A DNA stretch of 24,699 nt from positions 1-24,699 of the forward strand of contig CAJNDS010001282.1 in NCBI GenBank assembly GCA_905221605.1. The letters run 5' to 3'. The notes beneath the pieces were generated by a model. That model searched no databases. It saw only the letters and a program-made list of their open reading frames with translations, and was not told the DNA's origin. The DNA comes from Symbiodinium natans. Taxonomy: Eukaryota; Sar; Dinophyceae; Suessiales; Symbiodiniaceae. Positions 1-7,868 of this stretch are shown here, piece after piece. Numbering within the stretch: the stretch's first letter is position 1; each line of letters starts with the position of its first letter. The position numbers and the translations under genes were made by a program.

Positions 1-1
1 A

Positions 2-91
2 AAAGATTTAGTGAAAACGATGAAAAAAGAAATAACAACAATGAAGGGAGAAATAACGAAATTAAGAAAGAAAATTAAAGATGATGATTAA
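2..91 (+). CDS. C-terminal end of a coiled-coil protein (5' cut by window)
   Basis: The frame starting at base 2 is open for 29 codons and ends at TAA (89-91). The residues are almost all Lys, Glu, Asp, Thr and hydrophobics, with Leu/Met/Ile spaced about every 3-4 residues (L..M..I..M..I..L..I), as in an amphipathic or coiled-coil tail. The stop codon sits inside a perfect AT hairpin shared with the converging ATPase gene, which supports this frame over the frame starting at base 1 (open to 78, Asn-rich). Only the tail is visible, so no function can be given. In a Polinton-like element it could be a virion or other structural protein, but that is a guess from position only. Confidence 0.45.
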   Translation, partial: KDLVKTMKKEITTMKGEITKLRKKIKDDD

Positions 92-119
92 TAATATTGT
101 TAGTAGATAATATTATTAA
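88..119. terminator. AT-rich hairpin between convergent genes
   Basis: TTAATAATATT (88-98) and AATATTATTAA (109-119) form a perfect 11-bp inverted repeat with a 10-base loop. The stop codon of the left gene (89-91) and that of the ATPase on the other strand (116-118) both lie in the stem. A symmetrical hairpin here can serve both transcripts as a 3'-end signal. Mimivirus is a known case of hairpins marking transcript ends; applying that here is inference. A second hairpin of the same kind occurs at 1763-1790. Confidence 0.55.
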
Positions 120-909
120 TCAATGACTAATTTAGCATCAAAACGTTTATAAAACATATCATTGACATCTGGCTTCATAAGGTTAATGAATAAGAAACTG
201 TATGGTTCTTCCGTAGCTATGTTATACACTTCTAACATAAGTTTCTTTGCTTCGGCAAGGTTTTTAGCGTCTGCCACGGACGACTTCTTAATCAATACGG
301 CGCTCAATTCTTCAACCATTGTTTCAATTTCTTTGTAATTTCTTAAACGGAAGAAGAACAATTGACGACTATTGACACGAATTATTGGACTTAACGAATT
401 GAACTTTTGAGTGGCTGTTATAATACAGCAGGCTTTATGTCTGCCTCTCACATATAATTGGTTTAGTAAAGGTGAGTTTCTTGAAAATTCCTTTGAGTCC
501 GCGAAGTCATCTACAATTATTAATATTGAATGCAATTGTTTATGTCCGTTCTTCTTTTGGTATTCGGTTATTTTATGTTGTCTTGATATAACGGCTTCCA
601 GTTCTTCGGGCTTGTATTCATCAAAGAAGACCTTTTCCTTTTCCATATCAACCTTCAATTCTGTTTCAATGTAGCGCTTAACAGGTGTCCAGTTAGGGTC
701 AATTGAAACTGAGGGCGACCAGACGTAAACTCTTGCGAAACGTCTCTGTAAATGTCTAAGATAAGTGACTGTAAAAGAACTCCTTTACCACTTCCTGATG
801 GACCTGTTATAATCATTGAGAACGGCAACTTTGGAGCTACTTCATATTTGGATTGTTTAAAATCGTACTCTTTTACGTTTATCGGTTTGACTATTGGAAT
901 ATTACTCAT
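116..909 (-). pseudogene. FtsK/HerA-type (A32-like) DNA packaging ATPase, frameshifted
   Basis: This encodes the genome-packaging ATPase of Polinton/adintovirus/PLV-type elements, which drives DNA into the capsid. The ATG at 907-909 opens a frame containing the Walker A motif GPSGSGKG about residues 36-43, followed by LILDIYR. After that the frame leaves the family pattern and stops at 655. From about 745 down, a second frame takes over: RVYVWSPSVSID, then Walker B (ILIIVDDFAD), then ITATQKFNSLSP (a sensor-like segment), ending at 116-118. The second frame has no ATG at its head and reads back without a stop past 750, so one gene of about 264 codons is split by a single-base shift near 740-750. 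It could be a true mutation in a decaying integrated copy or a sequencing error. It converges with the gene ending at 91 and diverges from the gene at 1126. Confidence 0.88.
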
Positions 910-1125
910 TAATAATATTTAGAAATTAATTTCTATTAAATGATGGTGTTTATTGTCACCCGTTGCGAGCCCCCCTGTCAATATTCTATACTGTTATAAA
1001 TACTTACAAATGATAACAGAGTAAGACATTATAACAAAGAATTCAGAATTCGTTTGTTGAAACAGGAACAACACCATTAAATCTTAGGGAATTGTTAATA
1101 ATTATTTGTAATTATTAATAATATA
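910..1125. promoter_or_regulatory. Divergent promoter region of ATPase and 128-aa gene
   Basis: This 216-base gap separates two divergent genes. AACACCAT occurs facing each gene: on the - strand at 943-950 and on the + strand at 1070-1077. AT-rich palindromes sit nearer each ATG: AGAAATTAATTTCT at 921-934 beside the ATPase, and TTAATAATTA (1095-1104) with TAATTATTAA (1109-1118) before the 128-aa gene. In the middle, CTGTTAT (991-997) and ATAACAG (1013-1019) form an inverted repeat that overlaps a TATAAATA box (995-1002). The ACTTAAAGA element seen before the polymerase-side genes is absent. The arrangement suggests a separate, two-way promoter class. The timing class (for example late) is inference. 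Confidence 0.5.
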
Positions 1126-1512
1126 ATGAGCGATGATGGTAAGTCTGATAAGAACGGATTTCGCATTGATACAAAAGGCATCTCTTGCATTCCGTGTAGA
1201 TGCAAGAAACAATTTTATCATAAGGAAACGAAAACAATCACTGAAAACAATGTAACAACAACTAACACCATTGAAGACAGGAGAAATATGAAGTTCGGTT
1301 CAACTGGGAGACATACTTCACCAGATGAAATTTTCAAGCCAGAGAGTGTTTTACAAAGTGGAAGCGTTGAGATATGTGACACCGGTTGGGGGTCAAAAGG
1401 TGTTACGCCAGAAGAGCTTGATGAAAGAGTTGATAAGCTAGAAACAACTGTTGAAGAAATAAAGAAGGAAGTTGAAGAAGTAAAGTTACAAAAAATAATA
1501 TTAAGTTTGTAA
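1126..1512 (+). CDS. Small protein with Cys cluster and C-terminal coiled coil
   Basis: An ATG-started 128-codon frame in AT-rich viral sequence; I do not recognise the family. A CxxCxC cluster is at residues 21-26 (C21, C24, C26). The middle is polar, with runs of Thr and Asn. The last third, from about residue 95, is Glu/Lys/Leu/Val-rich with heptad spacing (RVDKLETTVEEIKKEVEEV), typical of a coiled coil. An AT palindrome ends 7 bases before the ATG, and the next gene begins 11 bases after the stop, so the two probably share a transcript. Its position next to the packaging ATPase fits a virion component, but nothing in the sequence proves this. The opposite-strand frames here are low-complexity shadows. 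Confidence 0.7.
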   Translation: MSDDGKSDKNGFRIDTKGISCIPCRCKKQFYHKETKTITENNVTTTNTIEDRRNMKFGSTGRHTSPDEIFKPESVLQSGSVEICDTGWGSKGVTPEELDERVDKLETTVEEIKKEVEEVKLQKIILSL

Positions 1513-1523
1513 AATAGTATAAT

Positions 1524-1766
1524 ATGAAGAAAGAAGATTTTAATATTGATTTTAATGAAAAGCCTAGAATAACAGGAGACGAAGGTAAAATACTTAAACA
1601 ATGTGAAAAGTGTGGTGGATTTAAGGACTTGTCCAACTTTCAGCATAAGACGAAAAACATTAGAATGAATAAAACGTGTAGAAGGTGTTTAGATATGTCG
1701 CATATGTATCATATGAAACATTTACTTCTGGCTCGGGATAGGATTATAGCAGAAGACAATAATTAA
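1524..1766 (+). CDS. Small zinc-ribbon-like protein (CxxC...CxxC)
   Basis: An ATG-started frame of 80 codons, 11 bases after the previous stop. C27xxC30 and C52xxC55 are separated by 21 residues containing Gly-Gly, Asp-Leu and Phe (KCGGFKDLSNF), and are followed by His/Met-rich helix-like sequence. This four-cysteine layout is that of a small zinc-binding knuckle pair, as found at the front of some HNH/endonuclease VII-like proteins and in small viral regulators. No HNH catalytic core is present in these 80 residues, so a nuclease role is not supported. A structural zinc site with nucleic-acid or protein binding is the cautious reading. The stop codon (1764-1766) lies inside a perfect hairpin facing a convergent gene. 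Confidence 0.7.
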   Translation: MKKEDFNIDFNEKPRITGDEGKILKQCEKCGGFKDLSNFQHKTKNIRMNKTCRRCLDMSHMYHMKHLLLARDRIIAEDNN

Positions 1767-1790
1767 TATTATTTAAAGAAATAATATTAA
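1763..1790. terminator. Perfect 12-bp AT hairpin between convergent genes
   Basis: TTAATATTATTT (1763-1774) and AAATAATATTAA (1779-1790) are perfect inverted copies around a 4-base AAAG loop. The TAA of the + strand gene lies in the left arm, and the TAG of the converging - strand gene (1796-1798) follows 5 bases after the right arm. With the hairpin at 88-119 it makes a consistent rule: both convergent gene ends in this element carry one. A shared 3'-end or polyadenylation signal is inferred. Confidence 0.6.
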
Positions 1791-1795
1791 CTATT

Positions 1796-2212
1796 CTAGT
1801 GTTTCCAATCACCTATACCGTGCCAGCATTCACTAATTTGCGTTTTTATAGGATATAAAATTTCTACTACTTCATCGTGTTTCATTTTTAACTTGTCTGT
1901 TTTATCGCCTAAAATATTAACTATAACATAATAGTTTTCAACCATTGCTACTTTACCCCCTCTATTGTTAATCTTTTTACCGTTTTCTTTTATTACTTCT
2001 TCATCCATTATGTTTTCATATATCTCTTTCATCCATTTGTGATTTTCTCTTCCATATTCACTTATCATATTGAACACTTCTTGTTTTAAGTTATCAATTG
2101 GCACTGCGCGAGCAATACTATTTAATGTTTCTATAATTTCTTCATATTTTGGATAAGGGTTATTCTTAATAAAAGATTTCACTTTCTTAACAGTCTTCTC
2201 TGTCTCGCTCAT
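1796..2212 (-). CDS. Conserved-looking viral protein of unknown function, 138 aa
   Basis: An ATG (2210-2212) to TAG frame with AT-rich codon use like its neighbours; I do not recognise the family. The N-terminal 75 residues look helical and charged (KTVKKVKSFIKNN, then EIIETLNSIARAV). A short stretch around residue 85-100 (RGGKVAMVENYYVIVNIL) looks like a beta hairpin. The C-terminus is distinctive: ECWHGIGDWKH, ending on Trp-Lys-His. No signal peptide or membrane segment is evident. It has its own copy of the ACTTAAAGA promoter motif at 2225-2262, so it is probably expressed with the polymerase-side set. Confidence 0.7.
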   Translation of the reverse strand: MSETEKTVKKVKSFIKNNPYPKYEEIIETLNSIARAVPIDNLKQEVFNMISEYGRENHKWMKEIYENIMDEEVIKENGKKINNRGGKVAMVENYYVIVNILGDKTDKLKMKHDEVVEILYPIKTQISECWHGIGDWKH

Positions 2213-2224
2213 ATTGATTTCACT

Positions 2225-2262
2225 AATATAATAAGGCTTTTTTGTCTTTAAGTCCTTTTTTT
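2225..2262 (-). promoter_or_regulatory. ACTTAAAGA promoter motif, copy 1
   Basis: Read on the - strand, GGACTTAAAGAC is followed by an A-run, GCCTTA and TTATATTA, with the ATG 32 bases after the ACTTAAAGA core. The same string of elements precedes the 196-aa gene (2899-2933), and a shorter version precedes the polymerase ATG (6749-6778). The match upstream of neighbouring genes, outside any coding sequence, points to a shared promoter. Confidence 0.65.
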
Positions 2263-2297
2263 AATATCACTCAACAATTCTATTATTGATGATTTAC

Positions 2298-2888
2298 CTA
2301 AAAAATACTTTGCACCCACTGTATAACTTCAATATAATCAAAATAGTTTTTGTAACTTCTAGCGTGATGTTTTATGTATTGATAGAATAGATTTTTTAAA
2401 ACATCATAGAAAGGCATTCCATCATTTCTATAATAAAAAAACTCATCTTCTAGGTCAGTTTCATCAAAAATAGAATACCCTTTACTAGGACAACCTTCTG
2501 AAAACCATTTTTTATATTCATCAAACCCTTTCAGATAATAAGTGTCATTAACAAACTTTACAAGCATCCCTTTCTTACAACTTTCCGACTTTCTGATTAA
2601 TTCTTTCATATAGGTTTTCTTATCTTTCAATGTGTTTAGTTTGTTGTATTTGGTGTCTAGATGATTGTAGATAAAATTAAACAACTTTGCCTCTCTACAA
2701 TATTCTTTATATTCTTCCTTTTCATATTCTAGCTCACACTTCATCATATCAGAACATATATGACAACTCAGATAAGATACAATGTTATTAACAGTTCTAG
2801 CATCAAAAATCAAATTTAAAACTGCTGTCTTTCTAATCCTATGACAATTACAAACATAACAATCCTTATCAAATTTGAATAAACTCAT
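2298..2888 (-). CDS. Cys-rich viral protein with putative zinc site, 196 aa
   Basis: An ATG (2886-2888) to TAG frame; I cannot name the family. C10xxC13 with C15 near the start and C42xxC45 with C51 about 30 residues on look like a zinc-ribbon or treble-clef site, spanned by a helical segment (LIFDARTVNNIVSYL). The rest is rich in Lys, Tyr, Phe and acidic residues (KEEYKEYCREAKLFNF; LFYQYIKHHARSY), probably helical and soluble. The gene follows the polymerase on the same strand with a 47-base gap, and its promoter motif starts right after the polymerase stop, so it need not depend on read-through. Its position beside the polymerase suggests a replication or early regulatory role; this is inference. 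Confidence 0.72.
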   Translation of the reverse strand: MSLFKFDKDCYVCNCHRIRKTAVLNLIFDARTVNNIVSYLSCHICSDMMKCELEYEKEEYKEYCREAKLFNFIYNHLDTKYNKLNTLKDKKTYMKELIRKSESCKKGMLVKFVNDTYYLKGFDEYKKWFSEGCPSKGYSIFDETDLEDEFFYYRNDGMPFYDVLKNLFYQYIKHHARSYKNYFDYIEVIQWVQSIF

Positions 2889-2898
2889 ATTCTCTCTT

Positions 2899-2933
2899 AA
2901 TATACTAGGGCTTTTTGTCTTTAAGTCCTTTTG
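2899..2933 (-). promoter_or_regulatory. ACTTAAAGA promoter motif, copy 2
   Basis: On the - strand GGACTTAAAGAC, an A-run, GCCCTA and TATATTA precede the ATG at 2888, with 29 bases between the core and the ATG. It is nearly identical to the copy at 2225-2262 over about 30 bases. It is wedged between the polymerase stop (2936-2938) and the next start. Confidence 0.65.
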
Positions 2934-2935
2934 TA

Positions 2936-5900
2936 TTATTTTATTGAAAAATGCCCGAAGGGAAGACTTTTTACACTATCTAAATAATATCTTTTATTAT
3001 CATAACTGCTCAATGATTGTTTTATTTGATTTATTGTGTAGATTTGGTGGTTCTTGCTTCTTATGCTGTTGAAAGATACTTTGTCAGATTGTGTTGTTTC
3101 TAATGTTTGTTCGTATTTCTTGAAGGTCAGTTCTTTCTTAACTTTGTGTTTTACTATGCCTTTTGATTTCTTTTCTTCCTTGTCTTCCTTGAAAATCCTG
3201 AAAGCATAAGATTTAGGTTTCAAGCCTATGAAGTGTGTCATAATCTTTCCATCACACTCGTCCTTAAATTTTCCAAGAACCTTTTTATTAGTCGGATCAT
3301 AACATTTGTGATTTTTGTCGTAACCGCTGAAATCCATATGTTTAGAAAGCTCTTTGAAATCATCATATATATCTTCCGTTTTTGTATGTATAACGAAGCT
3401 GTCTGTGTCAGTGTAGATCAGATTAATATTTTCTTTATATCTTTGTTTTAAAACATCATAATAAAACGAATACATATGTAACTTGGACAAGTCTAGAATG
3501 GACATTCCAACATATATAGGTTTGTTAAGCTTAACTGTTTCCTTTAACTTTTCAACTCCGACGAGATTTTCATTTATGATATGTCTGTGCTTGTAAGTAG
3601 GATTATTAACGCACTTTTGAAATCTTTCGGGTGTATCAACCAGTTCAAAATTTATATGCTCTCTTACGTTCTCCATCGTTTTTCCATATACAGCGTTATT
3701 CATTAATTTATACATATCCTTTTCAAAGTCCGATGTGGCTTGTTTTCTCTTGTCTGTGTTGAAGTCAATCCAAGGTTTTAGCCATTGCTTTTGTTTGAAC
3801 TCTATAACTCTATTAACCTTTTTAAGTTTTAGTCCCTGTTTTAAATAATATCTTAAAATGTTAATGTGAAGAACATAATTGTATTTGTCATTTACATTCA
3901 ATATTAATTTCTTGGTCTTTTCGTCTTTCGGGTCTAGACCTACAACTTCACCGTTTTTATATGTTTTGGTGTAAGTTTTTCTGTAAATGTCTTTTTGCGC
4001 TTCTGAAAGCATATCAGCAGTAACATTCATAATTTCAGGTGCTAGTGGATAATCAGAATGTTTATCGTGTAGCTCTTTTGAATATTCTAAATCAACATCT
4101 AAAATATAGCCAGTGGAAAGGTCGGAATAATTTTTGATGTCGTCTTCGGTAAATTGTCGTTTAATCCATCTTATATCTTTATAAGGTAATTTCTGACACA
4201 TCGCCAGACCGTAAAGATTATTAGCGTCAAGGTAATTTATGTAAGATGACGGTTTGTTTTCATCGTAAAGTTCTTCCATATACTTATTGTTTGCTTCGGC
4301 TTTTCTGTGTGAGACCTGACACATTCCGCCACGAAGACCCTTCTCAACCATTTTATAAATCTCTTCATCATAGATAAGGTCAAGTTTTATTCCTGTTTTT
4401 AGTAACATAGCGTCCCAAGCGAAGTTAGGTAAAGTGAAGTAGTGAGCGGGGTCAAGATGATAATCTTCAAGACATTTTGTTCTGAAATTTTCAAAGACGT
4501 CGGTCAATAATAAAACATCTGTTTGAAGGTAAAGGTCGTGATACTCACCCAAGTTTTGTATGTTAAAATGTTTATATATCTTCTGTGCCCTTTCATATTC
4601 TTCTTGTTTTATGTGCTCTTCCGTAAGCTTACTGTAAAATTCTTCTATTGGTGGTAGTTCTTTTTCGTTGAACTTGTTGAAGTTATCAAAATAGTCATAT
4701 GGATAAACGCCTTTGTCAGTTAATAAGTCTAGACATTCATCTGATTTTATGTATTTGCTGTTTTTACTGTATTTGAAGTTGTCCTGCCAGTCGGTTCTTT
4801 TTTCGTTTCCTTCATATTTCGTTAATTTTACTAGCTTGTCTAGTGAAGAAGATAGGAAACTGAAACTATCCTTGAACTGCAACTGTTTAAGTTCAAAAGT
4901 TACGAACTTTTCACTGTTCTGTGCTATGACGTTTATTTGGTCTTTCTTTGTGTTTAGCTTTTCCAAGTTAGATATAACGAGATGAGCATCGTAGTTTTTA
5001 AGGTTGTGGAAGAAAACGGGAATTTTAAAGTATCTGAAAGAAAAATCAAGATTGCATTTTACGTGTGCGGCACCTCTATATTTTCCTGTGAAGTGGCAGT
5101 GGTCACGAACCTTACCCTGTGGGGTAAGCTTCGTGAGCTTCGCATCACGAACCTTCTTTTGATTTTTGCTATCAGTGAATTTTTGATTACAAATAAAACA
5201 ACGAGTAGCTTTTTTAAACTGAGCTTCTTCTTCATCTGTTGGGTCTAACGGTTTAACATCTGCCATTTTATCAAAAACGTCTTCTCTTATTTGGTTCATT
5301 GTATCGCAAAATTTATTCATACAGTCTTCTCCGCGGTATAGATAAGGTGTCATTTCGTTCGTTATTGAATTTACAACGTTTAACATAAAGCCGGACGGTT
5401 GATGATGTTGGTAGACCCCTTTTAATCCCTCTTTTGAATGTGCTGTTAAACATTCAAAATCACCATATATTACATAAGGAGCTTTTAGTTTTTTGTAATG
5501 GTTCTTGAACTGCATTTTTTCGTGTTCTTCTGGCATCTGTGTTGATTGGACTTCATTAGCTAGACAACCTTTCGTGATATGATTTATTAAAAGCGTTTCT
5601 TGTTGAAAGCCTTTCTGACAATACATACAATGAAATATCTTTTCTCTGTGGTTGTTGGTTTGTGAACTCATAAGTCTGGAATAGTCCTTTATTAAAACAT
5701 AATGATTAAAAACGTCGTCGTGGTCTATTCGTAAAAGATTTACGTGGCAAACTGGCTTTGAAATTGTTGTTATTCTGTCGGGTCTTATTGTTTTCTTTTC
5801 TTCATCTATGGTATAAACATTTATTGATATTGTTCTTCCGTTTATTTCTTCAAAATGGTCAATGTCATCATTACAAACTGGATAGTTCATATCATCCCAT

Positions 5901-6747
5901 TTTATGAAATGATCTTCATCAATATATTTTTTATAATGATACATTCGTTGGGGGTGGTCTTTTTTGAATATTTCGTAAAACTTACATAAGACACAGTATC
6001 TAAAACACATATCATCGTCGTTTTTTATGTTGATGCAAGCCTTCTTTCTCATAATCCATTCGGGCAAGTCAAAATATTTTCCTGCTCGTGTAGGGTCGTA
6101 TTTATCATAATGTATCGTGATTTTATGAATTTTTTTAATTCTTAATCCTGACCTTTCTATTTGTTTTTCTGCTACTGTTATTTCTATATCCTTACCCATA
6201 TTGTTTAAAGCATTTACTAAATCATCTTCATTAAATATATTGTAACGTCTAGATTTTATTGAGTGTATTATTTCGTCTTCTGTTTCTATGTCATCAAAAA
6301 CAATTTCAACAAAAGCTATAACTTTCATTGACTTGTGTTTTTTAAGGTATTCGTTTAGTTTGTCCTTTTGGTGTATGAAATAAGATAAGCCTTTCATATG
6401 AGGAAGTTTTATGTTAGATATTGAGTAGGTGTTGGCATAAGATTTTAAAGCCGATTGTTCGTCGGTGATTGTGGCTTTTTGTTTAATAGCGTAGTTTGTT
6501 AAAGCCTTTCTTACTAAAATGCCTTTGGAAGCTTTTTCAAGGATTTTGAAGCGTCTGTATTGTGGAGTTTTGTAAACCTGTTCTAGTTTTGTTTTCAATT
6601 TTTTAACTATTGGCTTTTCTTTGTTATATGGATATTCAACATCATTTATAATAACTTTTTGTATTCCTTATTACCCTTACGTTTTATGTTTGCTTGTTTA
6701 TCTGAAAATAAGAAATTTAACACTGAACGGTACTCCCCTGACTCCAT
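2936..6747 (-). CDS. polB: Protein-primed type family B DNA polymerase (Polinton/adintovirus type), 5' frameshift
   Basis: Replicative DNA polymerase of the organellar/viral, protein-primed class (DNA_pol_B_2). The long frame runs from 6667 to 2936. Residues below count from the TTG ending at 6598. A C2HC finger (C324, C327, H340, C345) precedes ExoI YGDFEC (D380, E382). A zinc/HNH-like insert follows (C467xxC470 ... VRDHCH from 497 ... C515), then ExoII (FHNLKNYD, D537), ExoIII (Y690-D694), Pol A (LDANNLYG, D791), Pol B (K964...NNAVYG) and Pol C (YTDTDS, D1064 and D1066). All catalytic residues are present. The long frame has no ATG for its first 80-odd codons. The ATG ending at 6747, with the shared promoter before it, opens another frame; the two overlap only at 6649-6667, so a one-base shift is needed there. 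Length is about 1270 codons, usual for this class. Confidence 0.93.
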
Positions 6748-6748
6748 T

Positions 6749-6778
6749 ATAATATAAGGTGTCTTTTCTTTAAGTGAT
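6749..6778 (-). promoter_or_regulatory. ACTTAAAGA promoter motif, copy 3 (polymerase)
   Basis: On the - strand CACTTAAAGA, an A/G-run, CACCTTA and TATTATA lead directly into the ATG at 6745-6747. It matches the core and TATA-like part of the copies at 2225 and 2899, with a shorter spacer (19 bases from core to ATG). This is the main reason to place the polymerase start at 6747 instead of in the long frame. Confidence 0.55.
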
Positions 6779-6832
6779 TTTGGGTTTGGGTTGGGGTTGG
6801 CGCTTTTGATTTTTGGGTTTGAGGTTGCAACG

Positions 6833-7113
6833 TTTCCCTCGGGTTGGTGTTTCAAAAGTACCTCCTTTATAAATACGATTTTAAAAACTGTTGTTTTTGT
6901 TTATTTCGCTTGTTTTTGTCAGTGTTTTTAAATGTTTTTTCGCTGGTGTTTTGTTTTTTGTTGCTTTTTATTGTGATTTTCCCTCGGGTAGGTGTTTAAA
7001 AGTCCGTCCTATATAATCAGTATTTTAAAAAGTGATGTTTTCTATTTTTCCGCTTGTTTTTGTCAGTGTTTTCCCTATGTTTTTTCGTTGGTGTTTTCTT
7101 TCCGTGTGTGGTT
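6833..7113. repeat. Two-copy direct repeat, about 145 bp, upstream of polymerase
   Basis: Starting at 6833 and again at 6978, the same order of words occurs: TTTCCCTCGGGT, GGTGTTT, AAAAGT, TCCT, a TATA-like box, TTTTAAAAA, then CGCTTGTTTTTGTCAGTGTTTT and TTTTTTCG(C/T)TGGTGTTTT. The copies have diverged by scattered changes. Each holds a TATA-like box on the - strand (TTTATAAAGG; TATATAGG). It may be a duplicated promoter or origin block, or part of the element's terminal repeat. Confidence 0.6.
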
Positions 7114-7236
7114 GCGTGAAGGGTTTGTTGTGAGAACCTACGGCAAGGCGGAATAAAAATCAACCGACAGGTTGTAAAGAAAAACTCGTTGTTTTTACCC
7201 CTAACGCCTGACAAGGCGAAATAAAAAATGAGAAAA
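7114..7236. other. Probable right margin of the viral element, no gene
   Basis: CAAGGCGGAATAAAAAT (7144-7160) and CAAGGCGAAATAAAAAAT (7212-7229) form a short direct repeat 68 bases apart. Composition is still AT-rich, and changes just after into CCCTAAA-type sequence. A frame here (7017-7214, -) lacks an ATG at its head and is probably not a gene. The exact element end and any target-site duplication cannot be fixed without the left end. Confidence 0.4.
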
Positions 7237-7397
7237 AAATCCTAAACCGAAAGACCCGAAAGCCCTAAACCGAAAGCACTAAACCGAAAGCCCTAAACCG
7301 AAAGCCCTAAACCCTACAACCCTAAATGCAAGACGGACTGAGGGCGGTGCAGAACCACTAAACTAAACTAAATAACCCTAAACCCTAAACCCTAAAT
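7237..7397. repeat. Telomere-like CCCTAAA tract, C-rich strand on top
   Basis: Several copies of CCTAAACCGAAAGC, a mutated CCCTAAA repeat, occupy 7240-7305. ACCCTAAACCCTAAACCCTAAA follows at 7375-7397. CCCTAAA is the complement of the TTTAGGG telomere repeat used by plants, many algae and dinoflagellates. It lies at the junction between viral AT-rich DNA and host-like DNA. Confidence 0.7.
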
Positions 7398-7868
7398 GCT
7401 TTGTTTTAAATAAACAGTCGGATGTTTGTACGCTCCGGTTCTGAGAGTTCAACCTTCGGAGCTAATTCTTTTCCTGAAGTTTCCTAAAAACCCTATCCTA
7501 AACAACCTTATCTTAAAACCGAGCGGGCGCGTGGCTTCTAGAAGTCGCGGATGACAATGACTTCTGAACCTGGCACGGAAGAGGATTTTTTACATTGTCA
7601 TTGATATGTGGAGCTGTAAGAACCTCACAAAGCAACAGCAGAGCGAGTTTGCACTCGGAATCTCGCAAAATGCACGTTGAGAAGGTCTCTGCCTTACGCC
7701 ACTCGCTCACAAGATGAGAAGCGTTTCAGCGAAAATCTCAGGGTCTTCGCCCTACACCGCTCTCTCACAGGATGAACAGTGTTTCGGCGAAATCTCTGCT
7801 TGATAGCAACGGTGAGCCACGTTTTCAGGCTGGCGTCTCATCAGCACCTCCAAAGGGAATGGTCTAAA
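7398..7868. repeat. Gene-free stretch with a 58-bp direct repeat
   Basis: No supported gene. A two-copy repeat, 58 bases apart, covers about 7701-7795: CTCAC, AAGATGA or AGGATGA, then GTTTC(A/G)GCGAAA(A)TCTC. ATGACAATG and CATTGTCAT near 7552-7605 are an inverted pair. The 65-codon frame at 7513-7710 (-) has no family resemblance and overlaps these repeats. Confidence 0.45.

Noticed and set aside
411-674. An 87-codon frame (+) inside the ATPase
   Set aside because: It is antisense to the Walker B part of the ATPase and shows no motif.
1218-1646. A 142-codon frame (-) opposite the 128-aa and zinc-ribbon genes
   Set aside because: Low-complexity Phe/Ser composition, complementary to the Glu/Lys-rich coiled coil; a shadow.
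6646-6855. A 69-codon frame (-) as an independent gene
   Set aside because: It begins at TTG. Its only ATG (6747) follows the shared promoter and its reading runs into the polymerase frame, so it is better explained as the polymerase's 5' end.
7017-7214. A 65-codon Lys/Thr-rich frame (-)
   Set aside because: No ATG at its head, and it overlaps the direct repeats at the element margin; no promoter motif.
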